This document shows, piece by piece, positions 23,777 through 34,220 of a DNA stretch of 64,000 nucleotides. How positions within the stretch are numbered: the stretch's first letter is position 1; every line of letters starts with the position of its first letter. The position numbers and the translations under genes are program-made. Origin of the DNA: Daldinia sp. FL1419 (taxonomy: Eukaryota > Ascomycota > Sordariomycetes > Xylariales > Hypoxylaceae); assembly GCA_025201765.1 (NCBI GenBank), contig MU623414.1:62001-126000 (forward strand). The letters are read 5' to 3'. The notes beneath the pieces are model-generated. The model made no database searches and was not told the origin of the DNA. It was given only the letters and a program-made list of their open reading frames with translations.

Positions 23777-25095
23777 ATGGCAGAGACATTAATATCGCGG
23801 ACCACGGTTTCTACCGTATATACCAGAGGAACCTCTTACGAAGCGGTCGACGTATTTACCAGGGCGCCAGGAGAGCCGATATTTAGATTTACGACGGAAC
23901 TCTGGAACTCCTTCACAACCACATCTACTGGCACTTCCTCCTCAACGACATCCTCTACGTCTACCTCTTCTACGTCTTCTACATCTACGACGGATAGCTC
24001 CAGTGCATCTTCAAGCCGAGTATCGCCGACGCTCATACATGCCGCGCCGTCGGCCGAGTCAAATAACAACTCGGGGCTTTCCGCCGGAGCAGTCGCCGGA
24101 ATTGCTATCGCATGCGCCATCGCTGGGTTGATATTGGGGGTATTAGCAGGAGTTTTTATATTTCGACAGCGAAAGCGACGAGGGTCGGGTGATAGGTCGC
24201 ACGAAGGCGAATATGACGGCCAGGACAAGCCCTTGCAGAGCTTTGTGTCAACAGATAGACTCCAGCTGGACCAATTTCTCATTGATCCGACGCCGGATGC
24301 TGAAATACGCACGGAGCTTCGTTCGTTAAGCCAGCTGCTGCAACAACATGTCGAAAATAATTACCATAACATGCCGGTTTCCCGTAATGTAGATGCCCTG
24401 TCTGCGGAACTTGTCCGCTTAGGAGTGGGCCAGAATGATGCTTTACCAGCCGATAGGCTTGCTTCGCTAGCCTTGAGTCCGAGAAGTCGGTATGGTGCTA
24501 TCCAACACATCATCGCCAGCGTTGCGTTTGCCAGCGTAACCCTTGACGGAAACTCGCCGATATGTCTACTTCCGCAACCGATATCCTCATTTGTTTCCTT
24601 GATGCCGGAGACGGAGAACTTTAGAGGAAACCCAGATGGTGAGTAGATTGGTCCAGTCGATGGTATCGTGGGCACTGATACATGTTTTCAATAGCCGTTA
24701 ATATTGCGTTTACTCGATGGCGGCAATTGTCTGCCTTCTTGCTTCACCCAAGCAGAAGTGACAGGACGCCGTTAGCCCCGTCCGAAGATATTAGCACTCG
24801 CCAAGCGCAGCAACTTGCTGAGGCCCTCAACGCTTTCCTCGAACCCTTCGTAGCAGGCGACCGCGACGACAGATACGAGCAGGAAAACCACTTGCGGGAA
24901 GTGATCGTGGAGTGCGTTACGTTGGGCTATCTGTTATTGTCTCAGCCTTCGGAATATCGGTTCCGCTTTGAAGATAGTGTAAAACCGAACCACATAATTG
25001 TTTTTCCAGGGGTGGACAGGATTAGTGATGAGGATGGTCATAGACATCCTTCGCTAGTTCAAGCAGTCGCTTCACCTGTGGTCGAAAGTTTTTAA
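23777..25095 (+). CDS. Ser/Thr-rich single-pass membrane protein
   Basis: Two exons, 23777-24638 and 24695-25095 (GTGAGT..ATAG intron), give 420 aa. There is no N-terminal signal peptide. Residues about 46-80 are almost entirely Ser and Thr, a likely O-mannosylated segment. A Gly/Ala-rich transmembrane helix spans about residues 104-129 and is followed by the stop-transfer sequence RQRKRRG. The cytoplasmic part of about 290 residues contains helical, charged sequence and no recognised domain. This architecture (S/T-rich outside, one helix, cytoplasmic tail) is shared by many fungal surface proteins, including stress sensors, but no WSC or cysteine domain is visible, so a sensor role is speculative. 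Confidence 0.75.
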
Positions 25096-25933
25096 AAGGA
25101 AGGGATATTATATCTAATGTGTTTAGGAATGGGGAGAGTTGCTAATGAAATAGGTAATCTTTAGGTTGTTAGCCATTCGGTTGTATATAACCCATATAAG
25201 AGCGTTCTAGACCATGACACCGTGTGGATAGGTACTACATAGGTACCTTATGTATAAAATAGAAGGACATATCCGAGCTGAAAACTGCGCCGTACATTAT
25301 GAAACGAGGAACGCTATGGATACTGGACAACGTTGTCCGAACTCTTACCTCCTATGACCTATGTCCTGTCCGGCCTGTATCCCGTATCGCACTAGAGCCG
25401 CAACAAAACGGCCCCCACCCCAGGTTAAGGGCTTGATTCTTGATTAGCCCTTCGGAGCAAACGGTTCATACACAATCCTAGTCTCATAAGCATTAATGTC
25501 ACACTGCCTGCTTAGCCCGAGTCCAATACTTCTTGCCCGAGCGGATCACCCTTCTGTAATGGGCTGACCTACGTTGTAGATCACTAGGTAATCACTAGGT
25601 AATCTCTGATGTAGCTAAGACACCATTGGAACATCAAGTGCTGACCGCCTTAGACTCCTGAATTTATTTTACCAAGACGGTATAATCGGTTTTAATTGCA
25701 TAGCGGGTTCGTCCAAGGATATGAGTAAACCCTCAGCTGGCTAATTAAGTCAAGCCACGCTCTCACGGCATCAAATTAGAGTATGTTGACATGCTTTCAC
25801 GCCAAGGTCCAAGTCCCACTATCGTCAACCTGGTTACACATATATACCGTGCTCGGGCTAGACTTGTGAATGTCGTTTCCTGCGATCATTTACGGAGCTT
25901 CGACCGAGGTGAAAATATGCAATTTTAAACACG
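25096..25933. other. Intergenic, no gene seen
   Basis: About 840 bases without a supported ORF. It contains a tandem pair of near-identical ATCACTAGGTA units near 25580-25600. Confidence 0.45.
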
Positions 25934-26806
25934 ATGATGTTAGAAAGAATGCGACGCTTCAAGGGTTGTCGATCAGATGATTCCTTAGCAACGACGGAAA
26001 AACAACCTAAAAGGCAATCGAAAAATCACGATTTCTTCAGGCGTCTGTTAGGAGATAGGAAGAAAAAACAACAGCCCCCAGATTTCGATGATCCTATGAA
26101 GGGCCAAGTTGCAATGCCGGGGAGAGACGATATGGGTTGGGAGACGACCATCCCATCTTTCGAGGGGAATTGCACCGGTACAGTCCAGTCGCGACCCACC
26201 CCCCTCGTAGTCCCTTCATTCTACCAGGATTCTAGTATCCCGGAGACGATAACTGCGGAGGACGTATCATCGGATCTTCAAGGTGACGTTTCTGGAAGAC
26301 ATCGCATGTCTCTAGATGCACGACTGTTTCAAGACCATGTCGAGGTGGCGACAGGACCTAGCACCGGTCTGAGTGCTCTATTCCAGCAGCCTACTCGCCT
26401 TAGACGCCATTCAGAGTTATGTCCAAGTCGCCTACAAAACCGCCCTGGCAGTTCTAGCTCAACAAGTCCTGCTCCTCAGACCTTCTTGTCCATAACACCA
26501 AGTACAAGTTGTAGCTCTATCAGATCAGAGCATAATATTCAAATCCAGCCGGGCAACTCCGAATTTGGGACATCACAAGCGCGAGCACGACAGGACCAGC
26601 CTTTCCCAGCATCCTTCCAGCATGGACCGATCACTAAGCCAACGGATAGTCTTAGTGATGAGACGGATAGAAATGAACGGCTGGCGCATTCATTAAGCTA
26701 TAGAATCGCTCTGGCCCAGGTCTTCATGTACCAGGCCCGGATGTCCGACCGGCCGGTGAAATCCGCTATAGACATTTCGGGAGAACGACATGCTGTTCAA
26801 ATATGA
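25934..26806 (+). CDS. Ser-rich hypothetical protein
   Basis: Single open frame of 290 aa from ATG 25934. The N-terminus is basic (MRRFKGCRSDD, then PKRQSKNHDFFRRLLGDRKK). The middle is Ser/Pro/Thr-rich and probably disordered, and the last 60 residues (NERLAHSLSYRIALAQVFMY) could form a helix. No signal peptide, transmembrane segment or known domain is visible. Length and codon use suggest a real gene, but no homolog comes to mind and introns cannot be excluded. Confidence 0.5.
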   Translation: MMLERMRRFKGCRSDDSLATTEKQPKRQSKNHDFFRRLLGDRKKKQQPPDFDDPMKGQVAMPGRDDMGWETTIPSFEGNCTGTVQSRPTPLVVPSFYQDSSIPETITAEDVSSDLQGDVSGRHRMSLDARLFQDHVEVATGPSTGLSALFQQPTRLRRHSELCPSRLQNRPGSSSSTSPAPQTFLSITPSTSCSSIRSEHNIQIQPGNSEFGTSQARARQDQPFPASFQHGPITKPTDSLSDETDRNERLAHSLSYRIALAQVFMYQARMSDRPVKSAIDISGERHAVQI

Positions 26807-27740
26807 AGGGTTTGGATTTCCACGACCACGGACTATGAAGACCAAACCAAAGCAAGCTAGACGGAAAGCAACGCCGTTTACCACGACCATGCCGAACCCG
26901 CCACGGATATTCCAGTGCACGACAACCCCTAACCACTACATGAACCACTACATGATAGGTTGACACAATTAAATATCGGGAAGCGTAGATTAATGGCTGG
27001 GATGCAAAATGACGAGCCCAAATGAGCAGCAAACAGATCTAGTTTCAGGAAATGAGATAGCAGTGACGCGGGAGGTGCCTGTTTAGGGTATTATTCGCCC
27101 GCTATCTATGATATTCCAAAAGGGAATCGGAGCGTAGTTGACGCCTAACGCTGGACCAATCGGCGAGGAATGAGGTGCGCGACAGACTGATATGTCATAT
27201 TTCGTGCTCGGCGAAGAGGCGGTGATAATAACACGACCTGTACGACTAGATACGATTGTATACGATTGTACACAATTGTATGATGGACTGTTTACCGCTG
27301 TAAAATAAAACTGTATAATCTTAGTTTGCAATCCTACTTTAAACGAGTCGTCGACACGTACGAATCTGTGCCTATCTACTTGAAATAATGGTAGAAATTT
27401 TAATTCGCCACGGAAACCTTCGTTCTGGCCAAGATCCCGAGAACCAGTCAAGCTAGCGACATAATTGGTTCGAGCATTATTCGAGAAGCCATAAATGATC
27501 AAATAATAAGTGGACTTCGTCGATAAAATTCATGGGGGATTTTCCCACTATAACTTTTTGGGCCGACGTCTAAGGTTAGAACAACATCGACGATACATAC
27601 CTCCTAAGCAGGCACTCACGTAGGTAACCTACATACCTAGGTAGGTATATAAAGTGTATGCGTAAGTATAGACTAAGATTAACTAAGTCCCCTTAGGAGG
27701 TTATACTTCTACACTGTATTGTGCCGTTTTTCAGACCACG
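26807..27740. other. Intergenic, one doubtful ORF
   Basis: A 139-codon minus ORF at 27083-27502 has no recognisable features and is probably chance. A TACCTAGGTAGGTA patch lies at 27620-27650, upstream of the next gene. Confidence 0.4.
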
Positions 27741-30700
27741 ATGGCATCTCACGATCCGATCTGCCAGGTTAGCCCCCCCCTCAAAAAAAAAAACCCCCTC
27801 TGAATCATCCCTTATCTTCTTCTCCTCACCTTGGTCCTAAAGCTGATATCTTAATAGGCGGTGAACTTGTCTGATGGTCAACCATGCAACGCTGTCGCGA
27901 CAACGTGGGAGAACCTTTTTTGTAGATTCCACGGAAAGCAATGCCACGGGTTATATATTGGTTACAAGAGACGAAATGCCAAACTGGATGCCCTGTCGGA
28001 TAATGCTCCTCCCTACCTAAAGGAGGCCAAGGTTCCATTGGCCAACGAGACATTCGAAGATGCCAGTGATGAATCTGTCTTGCGAGAGATACATGCTCAT
28101 CTTTACCAAGAATACGTGCTTCTCGGAAAGGTAATCGATGCACGAAGGCTTCATCATAAGCACTTCTATCCGCTCCAGATGGATTACGGCCATCAAGCCT
28201 ATCTAGATAGCCTTTCTAGCCGGCGTCATATCGTCCTGCGTGCGCTTGAGAAACTAGAGACTCGCACTGCCCAAGTTCTTTACGAGAAAGAAAAATGGTA
28301 CAAGTGGGTTCGTGAAGCCCAACAGGAAGAAGAGGCGACTCGCGAAAAAGAGTCCAAGAAAGTCAAGCTCGAAGCAGCCATGTTCAAGCGTCACTGGAAG
28401 AAGATGCAGACTCGCTTACGAGCACAACGCGAGAAAGAGGAAAAGCAGCGCCAAGATACTTATCTCGAATCGGCCTACCAGGAGCGTGTGTCTATGCCGC
28501 TCAATAACGAAGATGACTCAGAAATGTGGGATCCTATTGAAGATGTCGTTGACGACGAACGCAGTCGATACGTCGATCTAATAAAGCATTTCCTATGGAT
28601 GGAAGTCCTCGTCGACATTGACGAAAGCGAGACACCCGACCAAAAGGCTGCTGATTCTTCCGATCCAGCCGCTGGCACGGAAGACCTTTCGGTGCCCGAG
28701 GAGAAGGGGCCCAAAAAGGCGAAAAAGAAGTCCAAGTCCAAATCTGCGAAGTCTGCGGCTGCGTCGAGTAAAACCAAGCCCAAGGGAGGTGCCGCCTCAT
28801 CTAGCGATCGTTTGACAGGGCAAAGTCGAATCATGGAGATGATAGACGAAGATTCGCAGCTACCGGAAGGGCTGTCAGAACCTGATAAGGGAAATATCGA
28901 AACCGAGTCTGAAATGAGAAAACGCCTCAAAGAAGGTGTAGAAAAGAACTACGAGGATCTGCAAGGTCCGATGCTAATTGGGACCTTGGAGAATCCCCAC
29001 GGCACCTATCTTAAGACGGCTCCTCTAGCCGATGAAGAGATTGATTCTCTTATGAAAGATATAAAGGAGATCAAGCTGCTCTTGTTCTGTCGTCTTCTCC
29101 TGTCGCATGCCTCGTTGCTACCTACGGCTATGCGGGCCTCAAGCGTGGAAGAGTTCCTTAGTGACCCCGAGATTGCCGAGTCCGACCTACGAGATCTTTG
29201 CCTCAAGGTGGAACAACCTAGCCTTCAAGACATTCGGGATGCTTGCGCAGATCTTATTCGGGGAGATGAACCTGAGGATGAAGAAAACAATGAGGAAATA
29301 CTTGAGGAAAAATCGTTCGAAGACGTCATCCTCCAAGAACGCCGATATGGCCACCTTCAAGACCCAGATTGGTTCCTGAACAATATGGTTGCCCATCGTA
29401 AGAAGATGGTCGGAAACAAGAACGAATTTCCCGAATACGAGAAGTCCCTCAAGAAAGCTCGTCAGCAGGGTAAGATGAAGGTTCGCATCTGTGGTAAGAA
29501 CATCTGGAATTATTCAAGTGAAAAATCCATGTCTCGAAATGGCTGGCTCCAGTTCTCCGTTATGTCGAAAGACTGCGACTTGAAGCATGCTGTCCAACTC
29601 TGTAGAAACTGGGACGAATTCTCACAGCTCAACTTTCTCACCGTTTGGCAATACTTTCCCGCGTCGAACTGGGTGTCATGGGGGAGTGATAGGGCAACGG
29701 CGCAATTGCATGAACTTGTAAGCATCTTTTATTCTCCCGTTATCCCCTTTTACCCGAATCATCTCCATGATGAAATAGCCCCGTCCATATTTCCAATCCA
29801 GGCCTTAGGAGTAACTTCTAACTGTAGACCAGGGTTTCTTCCCTTACTTCAAAGATTTCGAGGCCCAAAAACATAGCCGACACGTCCAGGTTGGCGCACG
29901 GAGCCAGCATCGACGCCAGCATCATATTGTCGAAGCTAGAAATATCATTGTAGGCCATATGAGACGCAACGATTCGGTGACTCGCCGTTTCCTCCAATAT
30001 TGCTCTATGCGCACCGGTGAGATACTCCTTCTCGTGCGAGACGGTAAGACGGGGAAGATCATCACTGCCCCCGAAAAGGGGCACCTATGGACCATGCGCT
30101 GCAAGGAAGGCCTCGGTCGCGCCTCAAAGAACGAATGGGATATACAACTCGAGGTTGGTCATGCATACTTTGATATGGTAGACGTGCTTAGAGAGTGGCG
30201 CCTGGGCTTCGAGGATTATTACGATGTTTGGATATGGGACTTCGCCCCCTGTAGAGACGCTACCAATCTCTATAATGTAATGGTTGAGGTATGAGAAACG
30301 CATGTGCGAACTACCGTCCGGATGCTGACATTGTCCAGGCACTCCGGAAAGCATGGAGGGTAGCCAAACCCTTGGACATGTATCGGCACAGAGAACCATT
30401 TCTTCGTGGCCTCACGAGGAATCACGATACTATGCGTGTTCGTTCTATTCAGCCGGGAGAGCAAGTCCAAAGCCTGTGGGATGAGGTCAACGACGTGTCA
30501 AACACCTTCTTCATAGCGGACCCGACGCATAACAAGATCATCGAAACAGATGGCGACACGCATAGTGACTTGTCACCGAACCTATTTTACAACGAAGCCG
30601 ATGCTGCGGAAGATATGGTCCTCTTCTCCGACGAATTAGTCACACCTAATCGAAACGTCCCTTTTAGGGAGGTGACCAACCCGATCATCCGGTTGGAGAC

Positions 30701-32354
30701 GACACCAGCTACAGTGATTAACGTGCTAGCACAGAGGACTAGAGAGTGGAACATGAAGCATAAAGACCTCCGTGGGGCTGGTAACGACGAAATTTGGACT
30801 CCGGATACTGATTCCAACAGTGAGGATGATGATGAAAAGAAGATCACCACTCACTGGAGCCTGCCGCAGATATGGGAAGATGCGATCGCAATGATCAACC
30901 ATCACCATATTAGTAGCGAGAAGAAAAAGCTGCTACGTCGAGTCGGGCTTCTGAGCGAGACGTCAAATGTAATCCGCGGCGGTATTAATAGCCTTAACAG
31001 CGTCGAATCAAAGATGAAAGAAGCGGATAGGATCATGATTATGGAACGAGACCGTGGCGATGGTAAGCCAAGTGCACTACCTAACAAACAATAGTAGTAG
31101 TTGCTAATAAGCCATTAACCTACAGCATTTGTCGAGGCCTTTCACGCAGCAGATCTAGAACCGGGTGCTCAAGAAAAGTACGCCGAAACCCGCAAGATCC
31201 TCAGCGGAATCCTCGGGTCTCATCATACTGGCGAGTCGACAGATTGGGTTTGGTTTCTAGTTGGCATTCTCAACTGGCTCGGTATTAGAGCCGACTACAA
31301 TAACTACACGCGTGATGGGCACGCAGCTTGGCCACACCCGTTTATTGCTCAGGATATGATCAACGCATTTGTTTCGATGGCCATGTTCTTCCCAAACCTA
31401 AGCCTAACCAAGCCCGTGATGGGCTTCTTCGATTCGGAAGAAGGGGAAAAACATAAGCACACCGTTTTACTCAAGGCAGACGAGCGTGCCAGGACACTTC
31501 CGGATCGCCGCACGAGGACAAGCTTCAAGTACCGACCAAAAGAGTTTTGGAATGATTGGGAGGAGTTCCAGAAGAAGTGCAGCAGGGAGAAGAAATATTA
31601 TGCTGATATATACCCTATGGAATGGAGTGTTGCTATTCGGCCCATCATCGCGAAGCGTAAGTCTCGTGCTATTCCATGACTCTCGAATTTCCCCCTAATT
31701 TTATTCTACGTAGTATATCTCGCCGGTGTCATCGCCCCGGCATACATGGAGAACAATGAACTAATTGTTCCCGGGCTTGCTGTCGCCGCTACCGAGCCGC
31801 ACCGCCCCGGTAAGTTGGATCTGTTCATGGATTATTCCGATCGAGACCGTTCCATCAACTACTCCCGAGACGTACCTGGCTTCATCGACCCCGATAAATG
31901 GCCAGTATTCTTACCTCTCGCTCGGGACTTCGCCTCCAAGCACAGCGGGTCGAGATTCGCAGTCCTCCGCATCTGGTCGGCGCCGCACTTCTACCCAGCA
32001 ATGATAGGCAGCTGGAACCGGCACGCAACCGCTTTTCGCGACAGCGTCGGACGGTCTTGGATCTGGAAGTTCATCCCCAAGGATATGCCCCCTAGCGAAT
32101 GGAGTATGTATCATACCCTGAAGAAGCGCTTCGAGCTTCTGAAAGATGAACTGAAGGTTGGGGAACGCGTTATTCACCGCGGCGAAACTATCCTCGTCAT
32201 GGGCCTTGACGAGACCGATCTATTGAAGTATGTTACGGCAGTTGTATTTGCGATCCAGACCAAGCCATGGCATCGCGAGATCGATCTCTGGAAGAGTTTT
32301 GTAAACGTTGATCTGGAGTTTCTGGAGGGGCTGGATCCATACTGGTTGGACTGA
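27741..32354 (+). CDS. Large conserved fungal protein of unknown function, 1,412 aa
   Basis: Six exons fit: 27741-27767, 27858-29717, 29833-30288, 30339-31062, 31126-31656 and 31714-32354. The 27-nt first exon supplies the first cysteine of an N-terminal Cys/His cluster (C8, C19, C31, H34, C38, H39) that could bind zinc. It is followed by helical, highly charged sequence with coiled-coil character (residues about 130-230), a Lys/Ser-rich linker (about 285-330) and a mostly globular remainder. Landmarks in the globular part are CGKNIWNYSSEKSMSRNGW, GARSQHRRQHHIVEARNI, HMRRNDSVTRRFLQYCSMRT and WDFAPCRDATNLYN. I recall long fungal hypothetical proteins with these blocks but no experimental function. 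No signal peptide or membrane helix is present, so it is probably nuclear or cytosolic. Frame continuity across all five introns supports the model strongly. Confidence 0.85.
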
Positions 32355-32848
32355 ACTGCAGTTGTGGAAAATGTACACTGAATCTATATAGCTACCTGCC
32401 TACCTAGGTGTATATTGATCAAGCCAAACGCGTGCTTAAATAAGAAACCCCTGGCGACGTTATCCGACGTCTCCGATGTCTCCGAGCCGAGACTTATTGA
32501 CCTCGAAGCTCGTCGGTCCTAACATCTGTGAGCAGGTTAGCATTTCTAATATAGTGGCACTTCTTCCTTCTTCCTTAGCTTGGTTACCGTCAATTACTTC
32601 TCGCGTAATCGCGCCTATGAGCGCTCTAGGTCAGATATATATATATATATATATGCCTCATACTAGGGTAAATATCTGACGTGTAGAACATCCATCGTGT
32701 GTAACAGGTGATTATTCCTTTATAAGGAGACCGGATGGGCCGCCATCCCAGAAACACAATAACAGTCCTTTACAACACCATCTACTTCGCTCTAGCAAAA
32801 GTGGTTAACCTATTGAAAACTGCGTTAGACCTACGAGCAAAAATCGCA
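32355..32848. other. Intergenic / leader of the next gene
   Basis: Contains an (AT)n microsatellite at 32635-32654. The downstream reading frame is open from ATG 32735, so part of this stretch may be coding. Confidence 0.45.
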
Positions 32849-33649
32849 ATGGATATCACCAACATAACCTCCTCAATTCTCAAGCTCTTCCACCAAAACC
32901 GAACCCTCGCCATAGCCACAACCGCCTTCCTAGCCGGCGCCAGCACCTCCTCGATCCTTTCCTTCGTAATATCCGATTACCGTGCATGGAGATCTCTCGG
33001 GCGTAACGGTCTCCCTCTCAACATCTTCGGCTACCTCTTCCAAGCGATCGCGCGGCCCCTCGCCCGCTCAGACGCCCGCGTCCCCGCCCCCTACAACAAC
33101 GCCAAACTAGCACGATCCCCACGCTATGGTCCGTTAAGCCAGCGCTCCTTTTATACCAGCACAATACCATCGCGCAAGGGGCCTCGCCCCGCAGTCCCTC
33201 CGTTCGCCGGCCCACACCGACAGACAACGCAGCAGGCTACGCCCGAGATGCAAGCTCGGCAAGAAGCCTTCCTACACGCGCTCGCAGCCGCCAATCCCTC
33301 GTTAATACAAGTCAAGCCGTCGAACCTCGAAGGGCCGTCTTTCAAAAGCCTATGGCTACAATCCGATATCGCTCTACGTGACGAGATCAAGAATATGAAC
33401 GGCGAGTTCGCGCACCCGCATGCCGAGGGTAGCACGCACATGGTATTAAGTCTAGTCGATGCTGCTACCGCTATCGAGCGCGGCTGGTCCGAACGACACC
33501 GTATGAGCGGTGTCGCCGGTATACTACCGTGGAGCTACGTTCTAATCTACGCGCCGCGAGACGACGATGAATTTCTCATCTGGAAGGAATTCATGATGGC
33601 GAGCGCACGCTACGTGCTCGGCGGCGAGAATGAGGTTATCGTGCCTTAG
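32849..33649 (+). CDS. Luciferase-domain (DUF5519-like) protein
   Basis: Single exon, 266 aa from ATG 32849; an in-frame ATG at 32735 would add 38 residues. An N-terminal hydrophobic helix (about residues 15-37, LAIATTAFLAGASTSSIL) suggests membrane anchoring. The C-terminal half carries AEGSTHMVLSLVDAATAIER, GWSERHRMSGV, ILPWSYVLIYAPRDDDE and FLIWKEFMMASARYV, the pattern of the fungal domain annotated as luciferase domain/DUF5519 that I recall from small proteins of this size. Despite the domain name there is no evidence for bioluminescence. A Pro-rich, probably flexible linker separates the two parts. Function unknown. Confidence 0.72.
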   Translation: MDITNITSSILKLFHQNRTLAIATTAFLAGASTSSILSFVISDYRAWRSLGRNGLPLNIFGYLFQAIARPLARSDARVPAPYNNAKLARSPRYGPLSQRSFYTSTIPSRKGPRPAVPPFAGPHRQTTQQATPEMQARQEAFLHALAAANPSLIQVKPSNLEGPSFKSLWLQSDIALRDEIKNMNGEFAHPHAEGSTHMVLSLVDAATAIERGWSERHRMSGVAGILPWSYVLIYAPRDDDEFLIWKEFMMASARYVLGGENEVIVP

Positions 33650-34220
33650 TATTTGTAAGCTGTCCAAGAATCGACTACGATATGTATCCTTGGTAGAGTT
33701 TCGACACGGACGATATAGGAACCTTCTCTCTATATCCAACAATTTCCCATCCAGAACAAAGCTTTATGAATGAAAGCTTCCAAGAGGCAAAAAAGAGTAA
33801 CGGCTGAGTTGGTATAGTCCAAGCAAAGTATCAATCAATTTATATGCCTGTACCTATGCTTATCACACTTCCTTATGAAACATTGCTGGATCCTGAGGCT
33901 TAACTGCCTGGGCGGCCACTTCACTGTCGTTTTTTGACCTTCCAGCATGTCCAATACTAAGGGTCGAATACGATAATAGATATCCCTAATAGAGGCCATC
34001 TTAACTCCAATATACTGGATTAATCAATATGAGGCGTACTAGTATTATTAACATTTGGAGGCTTCTCGGTAGCGTTGGAAATATATACACGAGGACTAGA
34101 TCATATTCCATATCTTACACATAGAAGAATACAAACAAGAGCGCAAAGCCTTGTTTTCTGGTACCTAGATATAATGTTAATAAATTAATATGTTATATGT
34201 TATAATGCGTTAGGTATCAA
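33650..34220. other. Convergent 3' region, no gene seen
   Basis: Short AT-leaning stretch between the ends of two converging genes. Confidence 0.5.

Noticed and set aside
23836..24312. Minus-strand ORF of 158 codons
   Set aside because: Opposite the Ser/Thr-rich segment; its acidic repeats simply mirror the Ser codons of the plus strand.
27083..27502. 139-codon minus-strand ORF
   Set aside because: No domain, signal, conserved motif or splice partner; composition is like the surrounding intergenic DNA.
29718..29832. Apparent frameshift in the 1,412-aa gene
   Set aside because: Using the first TGTAG acceptor breaks the frame, but the next acceptor (GACCAG) ten bases on restores it as LHEL-GFFPYFKD, so no defect is needed.
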